The notes beneath the pieces are model-generated. The model had not been told where the DNA came from. It saw nothing but the letters and a program-made list of their open reading frames with translations, and searched no databases. The position numbers and the translations under genes were made by a program. Below are positions 9,261 through 15,643 of a stretch of DNA of 15,643 nucleotides, one piece after another. The stretch covers positions 1 to 15,643 of the forward strand of contig JBJXHB010000451.1 of NCBI GenBank assembly GCA_046160725.1, read 5' to 3'. Every line of letters starts with the position of its first letter. Position 1 is the stretch's first letter. This DNA comes from JBJXHB01 sp046160725. GTDB taxonomy: Bacteria; Pseudomonadota; Gammaproteobacteria; Burkholderiales; Burkholderiaceae_C.

Positions 9261-10454
9261 ATGCCCCGGCCGCTGGCGGGCGTCCGGGTGCTGGACCTGT
9301 CGCGCGTGCTGGCGGGCCCCTGGGCCGGGCAGTTGCTGGCCGACTATGGCGCCGACGTGATCAAGGTCGAGCGCCCCGGTGCCGGCGACGACACACGGGG
9401 CTGGGGCCCGCCGTTCCACGGCGACCCGGCCGACCAGCAGTCGGCCTACTACCTCAGCGCCAATCGCGGCAAGCGCTCGGTCGCGATCGACATTGCCAGC
9501 CCGGAGGGCGCCGCCCAGGTGCGACAGCTGGCCCGCGGCGCGGACATCGTGCTGGAAAACTACAAGGTCGGCCAGCTGGCGCGCTACGGCCTGGACTACG
9601 CCGCACTGTCGGCGCTCAACCCGGCGCTGATCTATTGCTCGATCACCGGTTATGGCCAGACCGGGCCCTATGCCCAGGCCGCCGGCTATGACTTCGCGAT
9701 CCAGGCCACCGGCGGCCTGATGAGCGTCACCGGCGAGCGCGACGGCACGCCCGGCAGCCAGCCGCAGAAGGTGGGCGTGGCTGTGGCCGACCTGTTCACC
9801 GGCGTCTACTCGGTGACGGCCATCCTGGCCGCGTTGGTGGAGCGAGGCCGCACCGGCCGTGGCCGCTGGATCGATGCGGCTCTGCTGGACACGCAGGTGG
9901 CGATGCTCGCCAACCAGGCCAGCAACCACCTGGTCGGCGGTATCCGGCCGAAGCGGATGGGCAATGCGCACCTGAACGTGGTGCCCTACCAGGTCTTTGC
10001 CACCGGCGACGGCCACATCGTGCTGGCGGTCGGCAATGACGGCCAGTTCCAGCGCTTCTGTCGCCTGGCCGGCCGGCCGGCCGTCGCCGATGATGAACGG
10101 TTCCGCACCAATGCGCTGCGCCTGGTCAACCGCGACGCGCTGATCCCCATCCTGGCCACCTGGATGCTGGAGCGGGGCACACGTGAGTGGATGGCTCTGC
10201 TGGAGCCCAACGCCGTGCCCTGCGCACCCATCCTGGAGCTGCCGGAGGTGTTCGAGCATGCCCAGGTCCTGGAGCGTGGCGTACGCATCGAGACCGACGG
10301 CGTACCCATGGTGGCCACACCGATGCGGCTGGACGGCCAGCGACCGGTGGCGCCGCGCCGACCGCCACGCGTCGACGAGCAGGGCGACGCCATCCGCGCC
10401 GCGCTGGCGCGCGGTCAGACCTGGGCATCCGCCGAGGATGGCGACGCCAGCTGA
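9261..10454 (+). CDS. CaiB/BaiF (class III) CoA-transferase, probably succinyl-CoA:glutarate CoA-transferase
   Basis: The 397-residue protein is a class III CoA-transferase. It begins PLAGVRVLDLSRVLAGPWAGQ and has DYGADVIKVERPGAGDDTRGW (28-48, CoA-binding region), SANRGKRSVAID (67-78), YCSITGYGQTGPYAQAAGYDF (125-145) and GRWIDAALLD. Asp210 at the end of that last segment aligns with the catalytic Asp that forms the acyl-aspartyl anhydride. Members next to glutaryl-CoA dehydrogenase generally activate glutarate using succinyl-CoA, so that activity is inferred from context. The start is ambiguous: the ATG at 9261 lies 14 nt after the gcdH stop, while a GTG at 9243 overlaps that stop as GTGA and would add six residues. 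Neither has a strong Shine-Dalgarno. The C-terminus overlaps the next gene by 17 nt. Confidence 0.9.
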   Translation: MPRPLAGVRVLDLSRVLAGPWAGQLLADYGADVIKVERPGAGDDTRGWGPPFHGDPADQQSAYYLSANRGKRSVAIDIASPEGAAQVRQLARGADIVLENYKVGQLARYGLDYAALSALNPALIYCSITGYGQTGPYAQAAGYDFAIQATGGLMSVTGERDGTPGSQPQKVGVAVADLFTGVYSVTAILAALVERGRTGRGRWIDAALLDTQVAMLANQASNHLVGGIRPKRMGNAHLNVVPYQVFATGDGHIVLAVGNDGQFQRFCRLAGRPAVADDERFRTNALRLVNRDALIPILATWMLERGTREWMALLEPNAVPCAPILELPEVFEHAQVLERGVRIETDGVPMVATPMRLDGQRPVAPRRPPRVDEQGDAIRAALARGQTWASAEDGDAS

Positions 10455-11190
10455 GCGCATCCTCGGCCACCTGGCCGAGGTCGCGCGCCTGCGCCAGGTC
10501 GGGTTGCAGGACCCGGCCTTCGCGGCCGCCGTACAGGCGCTGAAGACCTTCCAGGCCCGGCGTTTCGAGCGCAGCTACGTCGACCTGCTGGCCGACACCC
10601 GGATGGCGCCCGCGGCGCGCTTCTTCCTGACCGACCTGTACGGACCTGGGGACTTCAGCCGGCGCGACGCCGAGTTCGGCCGCATCGTGCCGGCCCTGGT
10701 GCGGCTGTTCGAGGCCGAGGTGGTCGAGACCGTGGCCGCCCTGGCCGAACTGCATGCCCTGTCCGAGGGGCTCGATGCCGACATGGCACGTGCCGTGGGT
10801 GGGCAGCGCCTGGACGGCGGGTCCTACCGCCGGGCATGGGGCATCTGTGGCCGGTCGATCGACCGCCAGCGCCAGATCGCCCTGACGCTGCGCATCGGCC
10901 AGGACCTGTCTCGCCTGACGCGCCGTCGGCTGTTGCGCGGTGCCCTGCACCTGATGCGTGGACCGGCCCATGCGGCCGGCTTGGGGACGCTGCAATCCTT
11001 TCTGGAGCGCGGCTTCGACACCTTTGGCGCGATGGGCGGGGACGCCACCCGATTCCTGGACACGATCGAACAGCGCGAGAACGCCCTGGCCCGCGCGCTC
11101 TTCAGGGACGATGTCCTGGCGCCGGAGCTGCGCTGGCTGGACGCCCCGGCTGTCGCATCTGGGAACCTGGGGCCCGCCCTGCCCCGCTAG
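10438..11190 (+). CDS. Conserved protein of unknown function, FFLEELY-motif-like
   Basis: The 250-residue protein has no catalytic signature that I recognise. It looks all-helical, rich in Arg, Leu and Ala, with no signal peptide or membrane segment. RFFLTDLYGPGDFSRRDAEF (61-80) closely resembles the hallmark of a proteobacterial family named after an FFLEELY motif. The following IVPALVRLFEAEVVETVAAL and the late LQSFLERGFDTFGAM (185-199) plus FLDTIEQRE (206-214) also fit my memory of that family. It starts inside the 3' end of the CoA-transferase gene (17-nt overlap, ATG at 10438), so coupling is likely, and it precedes an acyl-CoA ligase. A helper or regulatory role in acyl-CoA metabolism is only guilt by association. 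The alternative is a general housekeeping protein caught in the operon. Confidence 0.82.
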   Translation: MATPAERILGHLAEVARLRQVGLQDPAFAAAVQALKTFQARRFERSYVDLLADTRMAPAARFFLTDLYGPGDFSRRDAEFGRIVPALVRLFEAEVVETVAALAELHALSEGLDADMARAVGGQRLDGGSYRRAWGICGRSIDRQRQIALTLRIGQDLSRLTRRRLLRGALHLMRGPAHAAGLGTLQSFLERGFDTFGAMGGDATRFLDTIEQRENALARALFRDDVLAPELRWLDAPAVASGNLGPALPR

Positions 11191-11193
11191 AGT
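11188..11193 (+). promoter_or_regulatory. Weak internal -10 candidate before the acyl-CoA ligase
   Basis: TAGAGT, in the context CGCTAGAGTCG, overlaps the stop codon of the upstream gene and lies 51 nt before the ligase start. There is no -35 match 17 nt upstream (ACCTGG). An internal promoter would explain the 53-nt gap in an otherwise tight operon, but support is thin. Confidence 0.2.
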
Positions 11194-11243
11194 CGCCCCC
11201 GCGTCCTGACCCACCGGCGACGAAACCACCGTAGGAGACCCCG

Positions 11244-12791
11244 ATGTATCCCGCCCCGTTTGCCCGAACCCATCCGGACCGTGCCGCGATCGTCATGGCC
11301 GACACCGGCGAGCGCGTCACCTATGCCGAGCTGGAGGCACGCAGCAACCGCATCGCGCACCTGCTGCGCGCCCAGGGCCTGAAACGCCTGGACCACTACG
11401 CGATCTTCATGGAGAACCATGTCCGCTACCTGGAGACCGAGAGCGCTGGGGAGCGCAGCGGGCTGTACTACACCTGCATCAACTCCTACCTGACCGCCGA
11501 CGAGCTGGCCTACATCCTGCAGAACAGCCTGTCCCAGGTGGTGTTCACATCGCAGGCCAAACGCGATGTCGTGCGCGCCGCGCTGGCGCAGTGCCCGGCC
11601 GTGCGGCTGGCCATCGTCGTCGACGGGCCGGCCGACGACCGCTTCGTCAACCTGGACGAGGCTGTTGCCGGGCTGCCGATCACGCCCATCGCCGACGAGG
11701 CCCTGGGCACGCCGATGCTGTACTCCAGCGGCACCACCGGCCGACCCAAGGGCGTGCTGCGGCCGTTGCCGGAAAATCCGCCCAGCGAGCCCCTGCCGTT
11801 GTTTCACTTTCTGCGGCAGCTGTGGCGCTACCGGGACGACATGATCTACCTGTCGCCGGCGCCCCTGTACCACTCGGCGCCGCAGGCCGCGGTGTCGCTG
11901 ACCATCCGCCATGGCGGCACGGTCGTGATCATGGAACGCTTCGACCCCGAGCATTATCTGCAGCTGATCGAGCAGCACCGGGTCACGCACAGCCAGCTGG
12001 TGCCAACCATGTTCAGCCGCATGCTCAAGCTGCCGCCGGACGCGCGCACCCGCCATGACCTGTCGTCGCTGGAGATCGCGGTGCATGCCGCCGCGCCCTG
12101 CCCGGTGCAGGTCAAGGAGCAGATGATCGCCTGGTGGGGTCCGATCATCCTGGAGTACTACGGTGCCACCGAAGGACTGGGCTTCACCGCCTGCGACAGC
12201 GCACAGTGGCTGGCCCACAAGGGCACGGTTGGCAAGGTGATGCTGGGTGACCTGCACATCCTGGACGAGCAGATGAAGCCACTGCCCAAGGGCACCCCGG
12301 GCGAGATCTGGTTCAAGAGCGCGACCGAGTTCGAGTACTTCCGAGACCCGCAGCGCACCCAGGAGACGCGGTCGACCGACGGCACCATGACCACAGTGGG
12401 CGATGTCGGCTATGTCGACGACGACGGCTTCCTGTACCTGACCGACCGTTCCACCTTCATGATCATCAGCGGCGGGGTCAACATCTATCCGCAGGAATGC
12501 GAGAACCTGCTGATCACCCATCCCAAGGTGGCCGATGCCGCGGTTTTTGGCGTGCCGAATGACGACCTGGGCGAGGAGGTCAAGGCCGTGGTCCAGGCCA
12601 TGCCCGGCGTCGCCACCGGGCCTGAACTGGAAGCCGAACTGATCGCTTTCTGCCGCCAGCACCTGGCGACCATGAAGTGCCCGCGCAGCATCGACTTCGA
12701 CCCGGCGCTGCCGCGGCTGCCCACCGGCAAGCTCTACAAGAAGCCGCTGCGCGAGCGCTACTGGGCCGGGCGCAAGACGCGCCTGCTGTAG
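11244..12791 (+). CDS. AMP-forming acyl-CoA ligase
   Basis: The 515-residue adenylate-forming enzyme activates a carboxylic acid to acyl-AMP and then acyl-CoA. Core motifs are intact: A3 P-loop YSSGTTGRPKGV (160-171), YLSPAPLYHSAP (202-213), A5 YYGATEG (305-311), A7 VGDVGYVDDDGFLYLTDR with Asp387 and Arg402, SGGVNIYPQECE (409-420) and the A10 lysine Lys496 in PTGKLYKKPLR. A8 reads TDRSTFMIISGG, whereas many relatives have TDRKKDMIISGG. The overall pattern is like FadD-type medium/long-chain or uncharacterised acyl-CoA synthetases; chain length cannot be told. The ATG at 11244 has AGGAG with a 6-nt spacer, the best ribosome site in the window together with that of gabD. It sits 53 nt after the FFLEELY-like gene. 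It may activate glutarate independently of the CoA-transferase, or feed a related acid into GcdH. Confidence 0.93.
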   Translation: MYPAPFARTHPDRAAIVMADTGERVTYAELEARSNRIAHLLRAQGLKRLDHYAIFMENHVRYLETESAGERSGLYYTCINSYLTADELAYILQNSLSQVVFTSQAKRDVVRAALAQCPAVRLAIVVDGPADDRFVNLDEAVAGLPITPIADEALGTPMLYSSGTTGRPKGVLRPLPENPPSEPLPLFHFLRQLWRYRDDMIYLSPAPLYHSAPQAAVSLTIRHGGTVVIMERFDPEHYLQLIEQHRVTHSQLVPTMFSRMLKLPPDARTRHDLSSLEIAVHAAAPCPVQVKEQMIAWWGPIILEYYGATEGLGFTACDSAQWLAHKGTVGKVMLGDLHILDEQMKPLPKGTPGEIWFKSATEFEYFRDPQRTQETRSTDGTMTTVGDVGYVDDDGFLYLTDRSTFMIISGGVNIYPQECENLLITHPKVADAAVFGVPNDDLGEEVKAVVQAMPGVATGPELEAELIAFCRQHLATMKCPRSIDFDPALPRLPTGKLYKKPLRERYWAGRKTRLL

Positions 12792-12798
12792 CCTCGAC

Positions 12799-12839
12799 CG
12801 CGCTGCAGCCATGGCCGCAGCGCGCCGCTTGGGCGGCGC
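12799..12839 (+). promoter_or_regulatory. Two overlapping alternative hairpins upstream of gabD
   Basis: Hairpin 1 pairs CGCGCTGC (12799-12806) with GCAGCGCG (12817-12824) around a 10-nt loop. Hairpin 2 pairs GCGCCGC (12822-12828) with GCGGCGC (12833-12839) around TTGG. They share 12822-12824, so both cannot form fully. No T-tract follows hairpin 2, so this is not a standard intrinsic terminator. It may tune readthrough, RNA processing or mRNA stability between the ligase and gabD. Confidence 0.45.
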
Positions 12840-12879
12840 TTGCGGCATGGACGCCATCACCGACCAACAGGAGCACCCC

Positions 12880-14358
12880 ATGGACATGAAGACCTCGCCA
12901 ATCGCGGCACTCAACGACCCCGGCCTGCTGCGGACCGACGCACTGATCGGCGGCCAATGGGTCGCCGGCCAGGCCCGCTTCGACGTCACCGACCCGGCCA
13001 CCGGCCTGAAGCTGGCCGATGTCGCCAACCTGGGGCCGGTGGAGACCCACCAGGCCATCATGGCCGCCGAAGGCGCTTTTGCCGCCTGGCGCGGCCGGAC
13101 CGCCAAGGAGCGGCATGCCATCCTGATGAAGTGGTTCGCGCTGCTTCACCAGCATGCCGACGACCTGGCCCGCATCATGACCGCCGAGCAGGGCAAACCG
13201 TTGGCCGAGGCGCGCGGCGAGGTGATCTATGGCGCCAGCTTCATCGAATGGTTCGCCGAGGAGGCCAAACGGGTCTACGGCGAGACCATCCCGACCACCG
13301 ACCCCAGCAAGCGCTACATCGTGATCAAGCAGGCCATCGGCGTCTGCGCGGCCATCACGCCGTGGAACTTCCCGATCGCCATGATCACGCGCAAGGTTGC
13401 GCCGGCGCTGGCTGCCGGCTGCCCGGTCGTCATCAAGCCTGCCGAAGCAACACCGCTGTCGGCGCTGGCCTGCGCCGAACTGGCCCAGCGTGCGGGCATG
13501 CCCGCCGGGGTGTTGAACATCATCACGGCCGATGCCTCACAGAGCATCGAGATCGGCAAGGTGCTGTGCAGTTCCGACGTGGTGCGGCATCTGTCCTTCA
13601 CCGGCAGCACCGAGGTCGGCCGGATCCTGATGAGCCAGTGCGCCGGCACGGTCAAGAAGATCTCGCTGGAGCTGGGTGGCAACGCACCCTTCATCGTTTT
13701 CGACGACGCCGACATCGCCTCCGCCGTCGAGGGTGCCATGGTCAGCAAGTACCGCAACGCCGGACAGACCTGCGTCTGCGCCAATCGGCTGTATGTGCAG
13801 GACGCCGTGTACGACGACTTCGTCGCCCGCCTGGCACAGAAGGCACAGGCCATCAAGGTCGGCAACGGCTTCGAGGCCGGCGTCCACCAGGGCCCGCTGA
13901 TCGACGCCCAGGCCATGGACAAGGTGGAGCGCCACGTGGCCGATGCCACGGCCAAGGGTGCCCGGGTGGTGGTGGGCGGCAGCCGCATCGACGATCGCTT
14001 CTTCACGCCGACCGTCCTGGCCGACGTCACGCCGGACATGCTGTGCAGCAAGGAGGAGACCTTCGGCCCGGTGGCACCGGTGTTCCGGTTCAGCACCGAA
14101 GCCGAGGCCGTCGCCCTCGCCAATGCCACCGAGTTCGGGCTGGCCAGCTATTTCTACAGCCGCGATATCGGCCGCATCTTCCGCGTGGCCGAAGCGCTGG
14201 AATACGGCATGGTCGGCATCAACACCGGGCTGATCTCCACCTGCGAGGTGCCTTTCGGCGGCGTCAAGCAGTCGGGCCTGGGTCGCGAGGGTGCGCACCA
14301 GGGCATGGATGACTACGTCGAGACCAAGTACCTGTGCCTGGGTGACCTCAACAAGTAG
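12880..14358 (+). CDS. gabD: Succinate / glutarate semialdehyde dehydrogenase
   Basis: The 492-residue aldehyde dehydrogenase oxidises succinate or glutarate semialdehyde with NAD(P)+. Signatures are TPWNFPIAMITRK (160-172), KPAEATPLSALA (186-197), SFTGSTEVG (239-247), LELGGNAPFIV with the general base Glu264, and NAGQTCVCANRLYVQD with the nucleophile Cys298. The GQTCVCANR stretch is typical of the GabD/DavD group. I chose the ATG at 12880 because AGGAG lies 6 nt upstream; the frame stays open back to an ATG at 12811, but that extension is unconserved and overlaps the hairpins. It is the last gene of the rightward operon, 88 nt after the ligase. With the first-gene aminotransferase it completes 5-aminovalerate to glutarate, or GABA to succinate. 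Confidence 0.95.
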   Translation: MDMKTSPIAALNDPGLLRTDALIGGQWVAGQARFDVTDPATGLKLADVANLGPVETHQAIMAAEGAFAAWRGRTAKERHAILMKWFALLHQHADDLARIMTAEQGKPLAEARGEVIYGASFIEWFAEEAKRVYGETIPTTDPSKRYIVIKQAIGVCAAITPWNFPIAMITRKVAPALAAGCPVVIKPAEATPLSALACAELAQRAGMPAGVLNIITADASQSIEIGKVLCSSDVVRHLSFTGSTEVGRILMSQCAGTVKKISLELGGNAPFIVFDDADIASAVEGAMVSKYRNAGQTCVCANRLYVQDAVYDDFVARLAQKAQAIKVGNGFEAGVHQGPLIDAQAMDKVERHVADATAKGARVVVGGSRIDDRFFTPTVLADVTPDMLCSKEETFGPVAPVFRFSTEAEAVALANATEFGLASYFYSRDIGRIFRVAEALEYGMVGINTGLISTCEVPFGGVKQSGLGREGAHQGMDDYVETKYLCLGDLNK

Positions 14359-14379
14359 CTCGCAACCGAGTCGTCAGCG

Positions 14380-14412
14380 TGACGCGGCCGCAGGCAGGAC
14401 TGGGCGGCGTCA
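14380..14412. terminator. Possible bidirectional terminator hairpin between convergent genes
   Basis: TGACGC (14380-14385) pairs with GCGTCA (14407-14412), then after one G-G mismatch GCC pairs with GGC, leaving a 13-nt loop. It lies 21 nt past the gabD stop and 20 nt past the GGDEF gene stop. There is no T-run on either strand, so it is a weak terminator or an mRNA-end stabiliser at best. Confidence 0.35.
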
Positions 14413-14432
14413 AGCCGATGGGCGGCTGGGTA

Positions 14433-15347
14433 TCAAAGCTCGTCGTTGGCGGCCTGTGGCGGCCGGATGGTGCCGGCCTGCGGCGCCCTCACCATCGTGC
14501 CGCTCTCGGCCAGTGCAAGGGCACGCGTCATGAGGGCCGCGGCGTCCTTGCCATGCTCGGGGTAGCGCGCCACGCCGATGGCCACGCCCATGCCCAGGTC
14601 CTCGCCGGCCACATTGACCGGCCGGTGCAGGGCGTCGGCCAGCTTGCCAGCCACGCGCTCGCCGTCGCCGGCCTCGTCGATCCACGCCAGCAGAACGGCA
14701 AAACCGTCACCGCCGAGCGCCGCGACCACATCGCTGGCCCTCAGGACCGACCGCAAACGGACGGCCAGCTTGCGCCGCAGGACATTGGCCGCTTCGACAC
14801 CCAGCCGCGACTCCGCATGCGCCAGGCCCTGGACCCGCAACGCCAGCAGCGCCATGGCGGCCGGCTCACGCTCGCGCAGCGCCAGCAGGTGGGTCATGTG
14901 CTCCATCAGCTGCGCCCGGTTGGGCAGCCCTGTGTTCAGGTCGGTTGCAAAGGCACTGCGGGCGGCCCGCTCCAGGCGCTTGCGCTCGACCGCCATGCGC
15001 ACGCTGCGGGCAATGTTCTCGGCGGTGGCGGCGCGCAGAGGCAGGACGTCCTGCACGCCCAGCCGAACCAGGCGCAGGGTGTCCGACACCTCGGGCTCGG
15101 GCGCACACACCAGCACGGCCGCGTCGGTCAGCGCCCGGGCCAGCGGCGGCCAGTTGGCCAGCTGGGTCAGGTCACCAATGCCGGCGAAACCCAGCCAGAG
15201 CGCGTCAAAGCTTTGTTCCGTCAGCATGGCCGTGGCCTCGGCCAATGATGACGCCGGGTGCACGATGAAAGGCCCGTGGGCAGAGGTGGACAGATCGGGC
15301 TCGCCGGTCCCGAGGTAAAGCAGCTGCAACGGCTCGTGATGTGCCAT
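14433..15347 (-). CDS. Pseudo-receiver plus degenerate GGDEF domain protein
   Basis: The 304-residue cytosolic protein has two domains. Residues 7-125 look like a CheY-like receiver, but the phospho-acceptor position reads FDALWLGF (47-54, Gly53 where Asp is expected), and the usual Lys-Pro after DVL is missing (DVLPLRA). Phosphorylation is therefore unlikely. Residues 130-285 form a GGDEF domain, beginning with a DLNTGLPNR hallmark (136-144) and ending with VARYPEHGKDA. The signature is GGDGF (212-216): the catalytic Glu is Gly, so diguanylate cyclase activity is probably lost. An RxxD motif (Arg203, Asp206) sits exactly five residues before it, the spacing of the c-di-GMP inhibitory site. 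It could thus be a c-di-GMP receptor. No EAL domain follows. The start ATG at 15347 has no strong ribosome site. Confidence 0.88.
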   Translation of the reverse strand: MAHHEPLQLLYLGTGEPDLSTSAHGPFIVHPASSLAEATAMLTEQSFDALWLGFAGIGDLTQLANWPPLARALTDAAVLVCAPEPEVSDTLRLVRLGVQDVLPLRAATAENIARSVRMAVERKRLERAARSAFATDLNTGLPNRAQLMEHMTHLLALREREPAAMALLALRVQGLAHAESRLGVEAANVLRRKLAVRLRSVLRASDVVAALGGDGFAVLLAWIDEAGDGERVAGKLADALHRPVNVAGEDLGMGVAIGVARYPEHGKDAAALMTRALALAESGTMVRAPQAGTIRPPQAANDEL

Positions 15348-15387
15348 GGTCCGGCCATCTTGCCGCGTCGGGCCGCTGGCGGGCAGC

Positions 15388-15408
15388 AGAAAAGCCCGTG
15401 GTTCGGGC
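15388..15408 (-). terminator. Intrinsic terminator after the alpha/beta hydrolase gene
   Basis: On the minus strand GCCCG-AACCA-CGGGC is followed directly by TTTTCT. It lies 47 nt past the hydrolase stop and 41 nt before the GGDEF gene start. The short 5-bp GC stem with a T-tract is the only textbook intrinsic terminator in the window, and it suggests that the GGDEF gene has its own promoter in the 40 nt after it. Confidence 0.65.
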
Positions 15409-15454
15409 CTGAATCGGGCCGGAGAAACCCGAGGCCTCGCCTGTACCCGCGCCG

Positions 15455-15643
15455 TCAGCGTGTGGACACAGCGGCCGGCCCCGCACCCCGACCGATGCCG
15501 AACAGATCGGCCACCGCCTGGCGATAGTCATCGGCGCCCACTGCATTGGTGCTGTGGTGAGACCCGCCGGGCACCAGGACCCATCGCTTGGGCGCAGGCG
15601 CCCGTTCGTACAGCGCGCGGCCGAGTTCCGGCCGGATCAGCTG
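15455..15643 (-). CDS. Alpha/beta hydrolase (partial, C-terminal 62 residues)
   Basis: The minus-strand frame is open from the right edge to a TGA at 15455-15457. It reads PELGRALYERAPAPKRW, then VLVPGGSHHSTNAVG, then DDYRQAVADLFGI. This is the end of an alpha/beta-fold serine hydrolase: a 'P-x-x-LGRxLY' helix, a strand, and the GGSHH turn that carries the catalytic histidine. The nucleophile and acid lie outside the window. The last 12 residues or so are a loose tail. Family members are esterases or peptidases with varied substrates, so none is proposed. The intrinsic terminator at 15388-15408 ends the transcript. Confidence 0.75.
   Translation of the reverse strand, partial: QLIRPELGRALYERAPAPKRWVLVPGGSHHSTNAVGADDYRQAVADLFGIGRGAGPAAVSTR

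Noticed and set aside
11187..13121. A 644-codon minus-strand open frame opposite the acyl-CoA ligase
   Set aside because: It overlaps a fully motif-supported ligase and the gabD start, and its product is rich in His, Arg and Gln with no recognisable domain.

Overview
The window is GC-rich, almost fully coding bacterial chromosome. The protein types (a 'FFLEELY'-type conserved protein, a YhhY-like acetyltransferase beside alaS, a pathway for 5-aminovalerate and glutarate) and the promoter style fit a betaproteobacterium of the Burkholderiales. This placement is an inference from gene content, because no rRNA or other strong marker is present. I see no tRNA or rRNA gene, insertion sequence, prophage gene or CRISPR array, and no gene-free gap over about 120 bases.

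Left part (1-6609), all on the minus strand. Read in the direction of transcription from a divergent promoter region at about 6610-6728, it holds: a Cys/Met-metabolism PLP enzyme of the cystathionine lyase/synthase fold; an M20 amidohydrolase overlapping it by 8 nt; a 110-nt gap; alaS; a YhhY-like GNAT acetyltransferase; folB; and a RibD-C-type reductase that runs off the left edge. The first two look like a coupled deacylase plus C-S lyase pair. FolB and the reductase are a pterin-type pair.

Middle part (6729-14358), all on the plus strand. This looks like a catabolic operon: 4-aminobutyrate/5-aminovalerate aminotransferase, glutaryl-CoA dehydrogenase, a CaiB/BaiF CoA-transferase, a conserved protein of unknown function, an AMP-forming acyl-CoA ligase, and an NAD(P)-dependent semialdehyde dehydrogenase. 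Together they supply every step from 5-aminovalerate through glutarate semialdehyde, glutarate and glutaryl-CoA to crotonyl-CoA, the lower part of lysine catabolism. The aminotransferase and dehydrogenase could also handle GABA to succinate.

Right part (14359-15643), minus strand. The C-terminal end of an alpha/beta hydrolase is followed by a good intrinsic terminator. Next comes a pseudo-receiver plus degenerate GGDEF protein (GGDGF) that keeps an RxxD inhibitory-site motif, which makes it a candidate c-di-GMP sensor rather than an enzyme. It converges on the catabolic operon across a 74-nt gap with a GC-rich hairpin.

The most interesting items are the compact 5-aminovalerate/glutarate module with an uncharacterised protein embedded by gene overlap, the degenerate GGDEF protein, the amidohydrolase/C-S lyase pair with an unusual active-site segment, and the dyad over the divergent promoters. 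None of these is clearly a wholly new system on sequence alone.
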